Assembly (NCBI GenBank): GCA_031278795.1
Contig: JAITJT010000025.1
Location: 1 to 18,647 of the forward strand
Direction of reading: 5' to 3'
From: Deltaproteobacteria bacterium
GTDB taxonomy: Bacteria > Desulfobacterota > Desulfarculia > Adiutricales > Adiutricaceae
Length of the DNA: 18,647 nt
Under the pieces are notes generated by a model, which saw only the letters and a program-made list of their open reading frames with translations, was not told the DNA's origin and did no database searches. The position numbers and the translations under genes were made by a program. Within the stretch, counting starts at the first letter, position 1. Each line of letters starts with the position of its first letter. Shown piece after piece: positions 7,709 to 14,714 of the stretch.

Positions 7709-9529
7709 TTAATCAGCTGAAGTCACGCGCAGGACTTCTTGGATGGTGGTTAGCCCGGCCAGCATTAAATCAAGGGCGTTTTCGCGTAGAGTTATCATTC
7801 CTTCGTTTCTAGCCATGGCTTTTACCGAGAGGGCGTTTTGGTTTCCATGTAGTATAGCGTCTTTCATGGCGTCTGAGAAAGGCATTACCTCAACGGTAGC
7901 CACCCGGCCTAGATAGCCCGTGTTGCGGCAGGTCTCGCAGCCGCGACCGTGCTTAAGAGTTAGATCTCCGTGGGTTATGAAGCCAAGATCCAGCGCGGTC
8001 TTAGCTGTTAAGACAAACTCATCAATGCAGTTGGGGCAGATGCGCCTCACCAGGCGCTGGGCCATAATACCCACAACGGTTGAGGATACCAGGAAGGGCT
8101 CAAGACCAAGTTCCACCAGACGAACTACAGCCGACGGGGCGTCATTGGTGTGGAGGGTCGAGAGAACCAGGTGGCCGGTGAGGGCCGCCTGCACGGCGTT
8201 TTCCGCGGTCTCCTTGTCGCGCATCTCACCAACCATAATAATATCCGGATCCTGACGGAGGATGGTTCTAATGATGCTCCCAAAGGTTATACCTACTTTG
8301 GGTTGTACTGCTATCTGGTTGAACTCCTCATGCACCATCTCGATAGGATCTTCTATGGTGGTGACATTCACCTCAGAGGTGGCAAGTTGCCTCAAGGTGG
8401 AATAGAGTGTTGTGGTTTTACCGCTTCCCGTGGGGCCTGTCACAAGAATTATTCCATGGGGATGGGCGGTAAATTCCTGCCATTTCTTGTAATCCTCGTC
8501 GTTATAGAACATGGTTTTAAGATCCAGAAACAGGGCCTCTGGATCTAAAATACGCATAACCACCTTTTCCCCAAAGGCGACGGGCACCGTGGAGACACGA
8601 ACCTCTGCTTCGGCATTCTTGTGGGCAATCTTAATGCGGCCGTCCTGCGGTCTTCTTCTTTCCGCTATGTCGAGTCTTGATATGGTCTTTATACGAGAGA
8701 CGATTGCCGGATGGATGACCATAGGTAGCTTGTACATTTCATGGAGCACCCCGTCAAAGCGCATTCTCACAAGGAGATGTTCTCTCTTGGGTTCCAAATG
8801 TATGTCTGACACGCGGCCCTCAAAGGCCTCGGCGAAGAGCAGGTCGATTAGGTTCTTGATATGCTGGTCATCGTCCTTGATTTCCGAGGCGCTTTTAAGC
8901 TTAACGTATTGCTCCAGATTGGAGACATCCACCCCCAGCCTGCTCCCGCCCAAAAACTGTCCTGTTGCGCCCCTCACGGAAGAGCCAAAGGCGTAAATCT
9001 CCGAGAGGATTTTCTTCAGGTTGGACTGGCTCATGATGACCGGCACCACGGGGTGACCTGACACCCGGCGCACGTCATCTAAGATGTTTTGGGAGAATGG
9101 CTGGCGCACCCCCACCTGGAGGTTGGAGCCCTCAAAACCCAAGGGCAGGATTAAATGGCGGGATGCGAATGTCTGGGGCAGGAGCTTGGTGATGAAGTCA
9201 ATATTTAGCTCTCTTTGCTCCACCCGGCGGTAGGGCAACCCGCTGGACTGGGCCATAATATGGGCCAAGACCTCATCGTCAATGAACCTTCCGTCAGCTG
9301 CCCCCACCAGGGGGATTTTCAGGCTGATGATAAAGTCCAGTGGGTCGGTTATGAGGGCTGCTGGGTCGGAACCGCCACCCCTCTGGCGTGGACGCCTGGA
9401 GCCGGCCTCTATTGATTTTTGGTAGTCAGTAGTTATGCTGTCCGCCTGCTTCTGGCCAATGAGCCCCACCGAGAGCAGGAGGTTCAGCAAATACTCCAGG
9501 GTAAATTTCCCGCCAGGGGTTTGAGCCAT
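7709..9529 (-). CDS. GspE/PilB-family secretion or type IV pilus assembly ATPase
   Basis: This is a cytoplasmic hexameric ATPase that drives type II secretion or type IV pilus extension. Residue numbers are for the ATG start. An N-terminal T2SSE_N/MshEN-like domain covers about 85-185. The AAA-like core has Walker A GPTGSGKTT at 365-373, an Asp-box TTIEDPIE at about 390-397, Walker B RQDPDIIMVGEMRD at 425-438 and a His-box GHLVLSTLHTNDA at 452-464. Two CxxC pairs, C498/C501 and C531/C534, form the zinc-binding insert of GspE and PilB. The frame opens three nt earlier with TTG, but AAGGA at 9536-9540 sits 6 nt before the ATG at 9529, so I start there. No other secretion or pilus gene lies in the window, so T2SS and T4P roles cannot be separated. 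Confidence 0.92.
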   Translation of the reverse strand: MAQTPGGKFTLEYLLNLLLSVGLIGQKQADSITTDYQKSIEAGSRRPRQRGGGSDPAALITDPLDFIISLKIPLVGAADGRFIDDEVLAHIMAQSSGLPYRRVEQRELNIDFITKLLPQTFASRHLILPLGFEGSNLQVGVRQPFSQNILDDVRRVSGHPVVPVIMSQSNLKKILSEIYAFGSSVRGATGQFLGGSRLGVDVSNLEQYVKLKSASEIKDDDQHIKNLIDLLFAEAFEGRVSDIHLEPKREHLLVRMRFDGVLHEMYKLPMVIHPAIVSRIKTISRLDIAERRRPQDGRIKIAHKNAEAEVRVSTVPVAFGEKVVMRILDPEALFLDLKTMFYNDEDYKKWQEFTAHPHGIILVTGPTGSGKTTTLYSTLRQLATSEVNVTTIEDPIEMVHEEFNQIAVQPKVGITFGSIIRTILRQDPDIIMVGEMRDKETAENAVQAALTGHLVLSTLHTNDAPSAVVRLVELGLEPFLVSSTVVGIMAQRLVRRICPNCIDEFVLTAKTALDLGFITHGDLTLKHGRGCETCRNTGYLGRVATVEVMPFSDAMKDAILHGNQNALSVKAMARNEGMITLRENALDLMLAGLTTIQEVLRVTSAD

Positions 9530-9930
9530 CAAAAATCCTTTCCCGAGGCCTTATCCCCGGCGGGGTCAAATCCTTGTCTTTCTCATTTTTGTGCTTAGAG
9601 TAAAAGACGCCCTGAAGGGTGCTCCCAGACAAAGTATACCTGATAGGCCCTTTCTCCTCAAATTTCAAGACTCTACGACTATCAAAGCATTTGTGATATT
9701 ATTGAGAGGTTTTTTACGTTATCAAAGGCTACAAATGTAAACTTTTAGCCTTAAATTTAGTTTTCAAGGTTATAATGGAAAAGGTGGGAATTGTTATAAG
9801 TAGAGTTTTGTGCGATTTTTCCGCCAATGGCCATTTTCGGAAAATGTCTTATTGATGGCTTTCCCACTAATTAAAACTGCTATAGTTCTGTGCAAATTTA
9901 AGCCGCAGCATGAATTTAAGGACGTAATAG
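9530..9930. other. Divergent intergenic region between the GspE-type ATPase and the IMPase-like gene
   Basis: The two flanking genes diverge, so both promoters should lie in these 401 nt. The minus-strand promoter candidate is listed separately. On the plus strand a perfect TATAAT stands at 9771-9776 with no good -35 element, which would give a leader of about 150 nt. That leader could fold TTTTCCG (9817-9823) with CGGAAAA (9838-9844), with a 10-nt palindrome AATGGCCATT in the loop. A good Shine-Dalgarno (AAGGA, 9918-9922) precedes the plus-strand ATG. Nothing else is evident. Confidence 0.35.
9633..9661 (-). promoter_or_regulatory. Candidate sigma70-type promoter of the GspE-type ATPase gene
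   Basis: On the minus strand TTGAGG (9661-9656) is followed after exactly 17 nt by TATACT (9638-9633). Transcription would start near 9626, giving a leader of about 95 nt before the ATG at 9529. The match is four of six at -35 and five of six at -10. Confidence 0.4.
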
Positions 9931-10788
9931 ATGTTAAATATAATGGATGAGGCAATCCTCACTGCCTGGAATTCCGCCAGGACTGGCGGTTCTGTGCTCC
10001 TGGCAGGATATGAATCTGGTTTAGTGAACCGGGCTAATGGTAACAAGGAGGAGACTGATTATCCGCTCATGGCCGAACAGGCCATCCTCAAGCTCATAAG
10101 CGAGGCCTTCCCAGATCACCGCATTCTCTCAGCCGGCCGAGGAGATCAAGTGCTTAGCGCCAGTGGTAGCTCCCCTGTCTGGTATGTAAACGCCTTAGAC
10201 GGGGACTTCAATTATAGACGGAATAGCCCCTTCTTTTCCATCTCCATTGGTTTGTTGAGCCATGACGAAAAAGGCAGGTTGAGGCCGCTTTTGGCGGTGG
10301 TTCTAGCCCCGGCCCTGATGGAGATGTTCTGGGCAACCCTGGGAGGAGGGGCCCATTACTGCCAGCAGGTTCCAGGCATTGGCCTCACGGATGGCCCCAT
10401 CTCGGTGTCTGATACCGGAAGAGCCGAAAGGGCTGTAGTGAGAACCCATATATTCCAGGACTCCAAACGGGAAAAAGGGGACTCTGAGCGGGAGAGCCGC
10501 ATCCAAAGCGAGGTGATGTCCTTCTCCAAGGAGGCCTCGGCCTCTTTGAACCTGGCATACGTGGCCGCGGGACGCGCCGATGCTTTCTACTCCACCAAGC
10601 TATCCCCCTTGAGCGCGGTTCCAGCCACCCTTCTGGTGACGGAGGCTGGCGGCGAGGTGAGCGACTACCAGGGGAAACCCTACAGCCTCAATGACAATTT
10701 TGAGATTCTGGCTAGCAACCGTCTCCTCCACGAGCGGCTTCTGGAGCTCCTGGGCCGGTCGGATGGCCAAAAGGCCATGCTCTGCTGA
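9931..10788 (+). CDS. Inositol-monophosphatase-like protein with degraded metal site, probably inactive
   Basis: The fold is that of the IMPase/FIG superfamily (lithium-sensitive Mg-dependent sugar phosphatases and 3'-phosphonucleotide phosphatases). The C-terminal LLVTEAGGEVSDYQGKP at 234-250 and the EILASNRLL strand at 259-266 are typical, as is the FFSISIGLL strand at 101-109. The catalytic residues are not conserved. The motif usually D-P-x-D-G-T-x-N is N-A-L-D-G-D-F-N at 87-94, keeping only the second Asp. The Glu-Glu pair after PDHRIL is replaced by A68-G69. The W-D before the last helix is L227-S228. At least three Mg ligands are therefore gone, and hydrolysis by the normal mechanism is unlikely. 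At 285 residues it is near full length with an intact frame and a good Shine-Dalgarno, so it is not an obvious pseudogene. It may bind a ligand or partner instead. Confidence 0.75.
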   Translation: MLNIMDEAILTAWNSARTGGSVLLAGYESGLVNRANGNKEETDYPLMAEQAILKLISEAFPDHRILSAGRGDQVLSASGSSPVWYVNALDGDFNYRRNSPFFSISIGLLSHDEKGRLRPLLAVVLAPALMEMFWATLGGGAHYCQQVPGIGLTDGPISVSDTGRAERAVVRTHIFQDSKREKGDSERESRIQSEVMSFSKEASASLNLAYVAAGRADAFYSTKLSPLSAVPATLLVTEAGGEVSDYQGKPYSLNDNFEILASNRLLHERLLELLGRSDGQKAMLC

Positions 10789-10824
10789 GAGGCAGCTTCA
10801 ATTATAGTTACCGTGTAGATCTTT

Positions 10825-10864
10825 TTATGAAAACAGCCGGATAGGTATCCGGCTGTTTTCATGA
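10825..10864 (+). terminator. Intrinsic terminator after the IMPase-like gene, probably bidirectional
   Basis: A perfect 17-nt inverted repeat (10827-10843 with 10846-10862) with a two-base centre forms a stem with an A-rich left base, GCCGG core and TTTT right base. It starts 38 nt after the stop codon. The AAAA/TTTT flanks mean it can work in both directions, which suits its place between a plus-strand gene and the 3' end of minus-strand cheW. Confidence 0.8.
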
Positions 10865-11009
10865 TCGTTTTAAGTTTTTTGCAAGAGCACAGACCTTGCT
10901 AGAGCTGTCTCATGGACGATATTGGTATCCATACACTTCGAAAATTTATTCTTTTTAAGTTCCTTGAATTATATGAATCTTTGTTAGCGCTGATATAAAA
11001 GGAAACAGA

Positions 11010-11033
11010 AAGTCGCTCCACATAAAGCAACTT
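11010..11033 (-). terminator. Probable terminator of cheW
   Basis: On the minus strand AAGTTGCT (11033-11026) pairs with AGCGACTT (11017-11010), eight base pairs with one G-U, across an 8-nt loop. The T-rich run CTGTTTCCTTTTAT follows. It begins 27 nt after the cheW stop. The stem is short, so confidence is moderate. Confidence 0.45.
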
Positions 11034-11059
11034 CTAGCCTTAAGGAGACGAGTTAGGCC

Positions 11060-11584
11060 TTAGAAGCCGAGTCCCAGGCCCGCCAGCTCATCGCCCACCA
11101 GGATGCGGTCGATATCCAGGAGGATTTTAACGCCTTTGCCGATTTTGGCCATGCCCAAGATGTACTCGGTGTTGAGGCGGGAACCAAAGGCGGGAGCCGC
11201 TTCTATCTCGTCAGCCTTGATGTTGACTACCTCAGACACGTAGTCGACCACTATGCCGATGTGGATGAATTTACCGCCTTCTGTCGCCACGTCAACCACG
11301 ATGATGCTGGTCTTTTCCGTGTACTCAGTCTCTGACATGTTGAACTTGAGGCGGAGATCCACCACTGGGATGACCTTGCCCCTCAAATTAATCACGCCTT
11401 TCACATAACTGGGGGTCTGAGGGACGGTGCGGATGGGCATCATGCCAATGATCTCGCGAACCTTCAGTATGCCAATGCCGTATTCCTCGGATGCCAGAGA
11501 GAAGGTGAGGAATTTTCCTTCCTGACCAGCGGCCCTGCCCTTGTTTTGTTCAGGTTGGGTTTTTGATGAACTGGCGTTACTCAT
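11060..11584 (-). CDS. cheW: Chemotaxis coupling protein CheW
   Basis: CheW links chemoreceptors to the CheA kinase at the inner face of the membrane. The single CheW-like domain spans about residues 22-165 of 174. It begins with KFLTFSLASEEYGIGILKVREI, then PIRTVPQTPSYVKGVINLRG at 50-69, the hallmark VIPVVDLRLKF at 71-81, and IGIVVDYVSEVVNI at 109-122. The first 20 residues are a polar Ser/Gln/Gly-rich tail. A GGAG sequence 5 nt before the ATG supports the start. No CheA, receptor, CheY, CheR or CheB gene is nearby, and terminator-like hairpins and long spacers surround it, so it seems to be transcribed alone. Whether it serves a flagellar pathway or another chemosensory system cannot be read here. 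Confidence 0.95.
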   Translation of the reverse strand: MSNASSSKTQPEQNKGRAAGQEGKFLTFSLASEEYGIGILKVREIIGMMPIRTVPQTPSYVKGVINLRGKVIPVVDLRLKFNMSETEYTEKTSIIVVDVATEGGKFIHIGIVVDYVSEVVNIKADEIEAAPAFGSRLNTEYILGMAKIGKGVKILLDIDRILVGDELAGLGLGF

Positions 11585-12092
11585 AGTACTCCATTCCCTT
11601 CAGGCTGCAATTAGTGGTAATTAAGGCGAATTATTTAGCTTTTCAAAAGCAAGGTTACAAAATTACTGACTTACCGCACTCAGACGGATATTAAAATATT
11701 AACAGATAGGGGGAAAAATATCAAAAAAATATAATCACGAGCAGGCAAGATCTGTAAAAATTTTTATGCCTCAAGCCTTTGGAGAAAAATAGGGAAAGAT
11801 GCCATAAAAATGACTATATGTTGTTGGTCTTTTTGATTTTATGCGATAGAAAGCGCTTTTTAGACTGATCTAAACAGCAGAACTATATTATAACTAAACA
11901 GATATAACTATGCTTTAATATGCTTATTGTATTTAAAAGATTGTAAATTAGAGATTTTAGATATGATGCGAAAATCTGGGTCTTGGTAAAATTTTGATGG
12001 ATTGAAAACGGGCGGCCATTGGCCGCCCGTTTAATTCGTGCAGCTGAGATTGCACTTTTAAAAGTGCGAAACTGCGGGCAGGTTTCATGCCT
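11585..12092. other. 508-nt AT-rich spacer between cheW and the peroxiredoxin gene
   Basis: No coding frame with a credible start was found. The right end carries the terminator at 12006-12032 and, between it and the peroxiredoxin stop, a perfect 16-nt palindrome GCACTTTTAAAAGTGC at 12052-12067. A 10-nt palindrome AAAGCGCTTT stands at 11850-11859. The cheW promoter should be within the first 150 nt, but no pair of boxes stood out. Confidence 0.35.
12006..12032 (-). terminator. GC-rich terminator of the peroxiredoxin gene
   Basis: AAACGGGCGGCC (12006-12017) and GGCCGCCCGTTT (12021-12032) are perfect 12-nt complements separated by three bases. On the minus strand the stem ends in GTTTTC. It is the most GC-rich stem in the window and lies about 60 nt after the peroxiredoxin stop. 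Confidence 0.75.
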
Positions 12093-12641
12093 CTAGAGAG
12101 TGGGGCCTCCTATCTGGCGGTTGCAGGCGCAGAGGGCTCCGGTCTGGAGGGCATCGAGTATTCTCAGGGCCTCCTCCGGGTTGCGGCCAATGTTCAGCGG
12201 GTTCACGGTAATGTGCTTGATGACGTTTTCCGGGTCAATGATGAAGGTGGCCCGGAGAGGCACCCCAGCCTCCTTGTCCCGGATGCCCAGCTGGTCTATT
12301 AGGCTTCCCGTGGGATCTGAGAAGGAGTAGTGGTTGAGCTTGGTGAGATCCTTGTGGTCGCGGAGCCAGGCGAGCTTCACGTACTCGTTGTCCCCATTGC
12401 CGCCCAGAAGAACCGCGTTCTTCGCCTCGAATTCCTTCATCAGCTTGGCGTAGCCCACTATTTCGGTGGGACAGACAAAGGTGAAGTCTTTTGGGTAAAA
12501 ATAGATTATTTTCCATTTGCCGGGGAAAGAGGTCTCGGTAAAAGGCATGAAGGCGGATTTACCGTCTTCGTTATCGAGGTTGAACCCAGGCAAAACTGCG
12601 GTTGCTGAAAAGCTTTCTAGCTTGTCACCTATGGATTTCAT
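12093..12641 (-). CDS. ahpC: AhpC-type 2-Cys peroxiredoxin with a C-terminal CxC
   Basis: Peroxiredoxins reduce hydrogen peroxide and organic or nitrogen peroxides with a reactive cysteine. Here the peroxidatic Cys is C57 in FYPKDFTFVCPTE (residues 48-60), with the supporting P50, T54 and R130 (in PLRATFIID). The C-terminus has ALQTGALCACNRQIGGPTL, placing two cysteines at 171 and 173. That Cys-Ala-Cys pair with a following PTL closely resembles the mycobacterial AhpC tail, although the protein ends about a dozen residues sooner. The frame opens at a TTG at 12671, but AAGGAG at 12647-12652 is 5 nt before the ATG at 12641, giving 182 residues. No AhpD or AhpF reductase is adjacent, so its electron donor is unknown. 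A strong promoter and palindromes lie upstream. Confidence 0.94.
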   Translation of the reverse strand: MKSIGDKLESFSATAVLPGFNLDNEDGKSAFMPFTETSFPGKWKIIYFYPKDFTFVCPTEIVGYAKLMKEFEAKNAVLLGGNGDNEYVKLAWLRDHKDLTKLNHYSFSDPTGSLIDQLGIRDKEAGVPLRATFIIDPENVIKHITVNPLNIGRNPEEALRILDALQTGALCACNRQIGGPTL

Positions 12642-12665
12642 GTATGCTCCTTGGTTTAATTCGTT

Positions 12666-12693
12666 CCCCAAAAGGGGTAAGGGATATCCCTTA
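12666..12693. promoter_or_regulatory. Tandem dyads upstream of the peroxiredoxin gene
   Basis: A perfect 16-nt palindrome TAAGGGATATCCCTTA (12678-12693) directly abuts a second dyad, CCCC-AAAA-GGGG (12666-12677). Both sit between the predicted transcription start (about 12785) and the ATG, about 15 nt before the Shine-Dalgarno. They could be an operator for a redox-responsive repressor or a pair of leader stem-loops. The sequence does not match the PerR box as I know it. Confidence 0.4.
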
Positions 12694-12791
12694 GGTTAGT
12701 TGTCTCCCACTTGATTTTATGTCTTTTGACCTCGATTTTGGGAAAAGTACGAGGATTTGATGATCTTAGCACAGCTTTCGGGACTTGAAAA

Positions 12792-12820
12792 ATTCTAGTG
12801 GAAAAATTTTAGCTTGTCAA
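12792..12820 (-). promoter_or_regulatory. Strong sigma70-type promoter of the peroxiredoxin gene
   Basis: On the minus strand a perfect TTGACA (12820-12815) is followed after 17 nt by TAGAAT (12797-12792), five of six to the -10 consensus. The predicted start near 12785 gives a leader of about 144 nt. This is the best promoter match I saw in the window and fits a highly expressed stress protein. Confidence 0.65.
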
Positions 12821-12857
12821 AGAGTATGGGCAAATTTTGCGAAATGTTTTAACGCTT

Positions 12858-13601
12858 TCATTTGGGCAGGGGTTTTTGGCCCCAGACAAGCATGGTGGAA
12901 CCAAAGGTGTAGGTCTGGTACTCCACGCCCTTAAAGCCGGCATCCAAAAGCTCGTCCACAATTATAGCAGGGTGGGGGAACTTTATGATGGAGCGGCTGA
13001 GATATGTGTAGGCCTTGTTCTGGCTCTTAAAAAGAAAGCCAGCCAAGAGCGGGGTGATTATCTCCAGATGGAAGCGGTGGATGGGGGCGGTTAAATCCCT
13101 GGGGTCAAAGAATAGCTCTAGCACCAGGAAACGGCCGCCCGGCTTTAACATTCTGTATACCTGCTTATAAAGCTGCTCCCGGCGGCTGAGGTTCCTGAGA
13201 CCAAAGGAGATGGAAACCGAGTCAAAAATGGAGGACTCGAAAGGTGGCTCGCAGGCGTCGCCTAGGATGAGATCGACCTCGTCATTGGGGTAGTTCTTGT
13301 CCAGCTTATGCCTGGCAATCTTCAGCATGGATTCTGAAAAATCCAGCCCGGTGAGCTGGGCGTAGGGCCAGACAGTCCGGGTCGCCAAGAGCTGATCGCC
13401 GGAACCAGTCGCCAGATCCAGAAAGTTGCCAGGATAATCACGGGCCATAAGGCGGCGGGCCAGGGCCTCGCGCCAGAAGATGTCCCTGCCAAAGCTTAGG
13501 AACCTATTAAGCATGTCATAGCGGCTGGAGACGCTATTGAACATGTTTTTTAGTGTTTGCGGGTTAATTGGGTTATAGCGTTCAAAAATTTTGTCTGGCA
13601 T
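12858..13601 (-). CDS. menG: Demethylmenaquinone methyltransferase (MenG/UbiE)
   Basis: The enzyme transfers a methyl group from SAM to demethylmenaquinone, the last step of menaquinone synthesis; UbiE homologues also act on ubiquinone precursors. Residue numbers use the ATG at 13601. FNSVSSRYDMLNRFLSFGRD at 21-40 is the N-terminal signature. LDLATGSGDQL at 61-71 is SAM motif I, GLDFSESML at 85-93 is motif II, and FGLRNLSRREQ at 133-143 and MLKPGGRFLVLE at 151-162 follow. AYTYLSRSIIKFP at 197-209 near the C-terminus is characteristic of the family. At 247 residues the length is normal. The frame opens at a TTG at 13625; neither start has a good Shine-Dalgarno, and I prefer the ATG. No other men gene is near. 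Menaquinone as the substrate is inferred from the likely anaerobic host. Confidence 0.92.
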   Translation of the reverse strand: MPDKIFERYNPINPQTLKNMFNSVSSRYDMLNRFLSFGRDIFWREALARRLMARDYPGNFLDLATGSGDQLLATRTVWPYAQLTGLDFSESMLKIARHKLDKNYPNDEVDLILGDACEPPFESSIFDSVSISFGLRNLSRREQLYKQVYRMLKPGGRFLVLELFFDPRDLTAPIHRFHLEIITPLLAGFLFKSQNKAYTYLSRSIIKFPHPAIIVDELLDAGFKGVEYQTYTFGSTMLVWGQKPLPK

Positions 13602-14075
13602 GGGACTCAAAGGTTTTGTTATCAAGCAGATCTTAAATCAATATCAATAGACAAATATAATAAAATGAATCAATATATAGTATTATAAGGAAAGCGTGGC
13701 TTGTAACAAGTTTTTTGTAAAATATTTCACATCTTGGAAACTATTTTTTTATCTTTGTTTTGCAAAAAGTATAAAAAGACGTGGTGAAGTTTTATGTTTC
13801 GAAAGGTTTGTAAGTTATTGAAAGAAATTAGCTAATAGCCCGGAAGTTTTGTTTATAGGTGTCAACACACAAGTTTTTGAAAGGATAAAATATTGTTTGA
13901 CCGTGAAAAAAATTTTTATACAATAAAAAAAAAGACACAAGAACAATACAGCCAAATAATTGAGATTGCTTAGAAATGCAATAATATTTTGCCTTTTGTC
14001 TAAGATAGAAACAAAATTATTGTGCTGAAACGAAATTAAAAGCTCTGGAACTTAAGTGACTGAGGTGAAAGGACT
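13602..14075. other. 474-nt AT-rich spacer between menG and the HAD gene
   Basis: No gene is visible on either strand. The main element is the orphan plus-strand promoter candidate at 13897-13924, listed separately. A small hairpin ATTGC (8-nt loop) GCAAT follows it at about 13964-13981. The menG promoter should lie near 13650-13720, where several TATAAT-like stretches occur, but none has a convincing -35. Confidence 0.35.
13897..13924 (+). promoter_or_regulatory. Orphan promoter-like pair with no gene downstream
   Basis: TTGACC (13897-13902) and TACAAT (13919-13924) are spaced by 16 nt, five of six at each box. Transcription would run rightwards into the 3' end of the minus-strand HAD gene. 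In such AT-rich sequence a chance match is quite possible. Confidence 0.25.
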
Positions 14076-14714
14076 TTAGACTAGATCTTTTTCCAAGAAC
14101 TGCTTAACCTGCGTCATATTTTCCATGACCCAGGTGGCGCCAGCCTGGAACAGTTCATCCTCCGGAACCCCGCCTTGGGTCATGCCAATGGCGCGCACAC
14201 CCGCCGCCTTGGATGACTGCATGTCGGAACGGGAGTCCCCCAAGAAGATGGCTGAGGCCGGAGAGGTGTTCAAGTGTTTTAAGACCTCCTGGATTATGTC
14301 TGGCTCAGGCTTGGGGCGAATGTCTCCACATGCGCCAACGACAGTGTCAAAGTAGCAGCCAATGCCAAAGGAGGCGATATCGAGCCAGGGATTTTCCCTG
14401 TTGGTGGCGACAGCCATGAGGTACTGGCGGGACTTGGCGTACTTTAACAGCTCAAGGGCATCGGGGAAACACTTGGTCTCGGCGTTCACCTCTGGCTGGA
14501 CGTTTTTCAAAAAATATGGGTACCACTGTGGATCCAAATGCCCAAAGATGGCTTTCCAGAATTCCTCCGTGGTGAGGGCGATATTTTTGAGAACAGTCTC
14601 CTCATTGGTTTCTGGCAAGCCAAAGTGTCTGGCCAACTTGTTGACACCACGCAGACAGGGTTGGAGAGAGTCAAGAAGGGTAAGATCTAGATCGAAAATT
14701 AATGTAGTAAGCAT
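14076..14714 (-). CDS. HAD-superfamily phosphatase, phosphoglycolate phosphatase-like
   Basis: This is a cytoplasmic Mg-dependent phosphohydrolase with the helical cap of subfamily I. Motif I is FDLDLTLLDS with D8 as nucleophile and D10 as acid-base; the usual Gly after the second Asp is Leu. Motif II is the Thr in AVATNRE (T104), motif III is K135 in RPKPEPD, and motif IV is GDSRSDM with D160 and D164. The layout (cap at about 16-80, 212 residues in total) fits the Gph/PgmB group, but the substrate cannot be read from the sequence; phosphoglycolate, sugar phosphates or pyrophosphate are all possible. The start ATG directly precedes the first strand. No clear Shine-Dalgarno or operon partner is seen. 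Confidence 0.88.
   Translation of the reverse strand: MLTTLIFDLDLTLLDSLQPCLRGVNKLARHFGLPETNEETVLKNIALTTEEFWKAIFGHLDPQWYPYFLKNVQPEVNAETKCFPDALELLKYAKSRQYLMAVATNRENPWLDIASFGIGCYFDTVVGACGDIRPKPEPDIIQEVLKHLNTSPASAIFLGDSRSDMQSSKAAGVRAIGMTQGGVPEDELFQAGATWVMENMTQVKQFLEKDLV

Noticed and set aside
9426..9668. 80-codon minus-strand frame overlapping the start of the GspE-type gene
   Set aside because: It overlaps the ATPase N-terminus in another frame and covers the promoter candidate; the protein looks random.
9931..10788. Frameshift or sequencing error as the cause of the missing IMPase motifs
   Set aside because: Family-like sequence continues in frame on both sides of every altered motif, and the changes are scattered substitutions.
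12642..12671. TTG start for the peroxiredoxin gene
   Set aside because: The strong Shine-Dalgarno at 12647-12652 sits inside this extension and fits the ATG at 12641.
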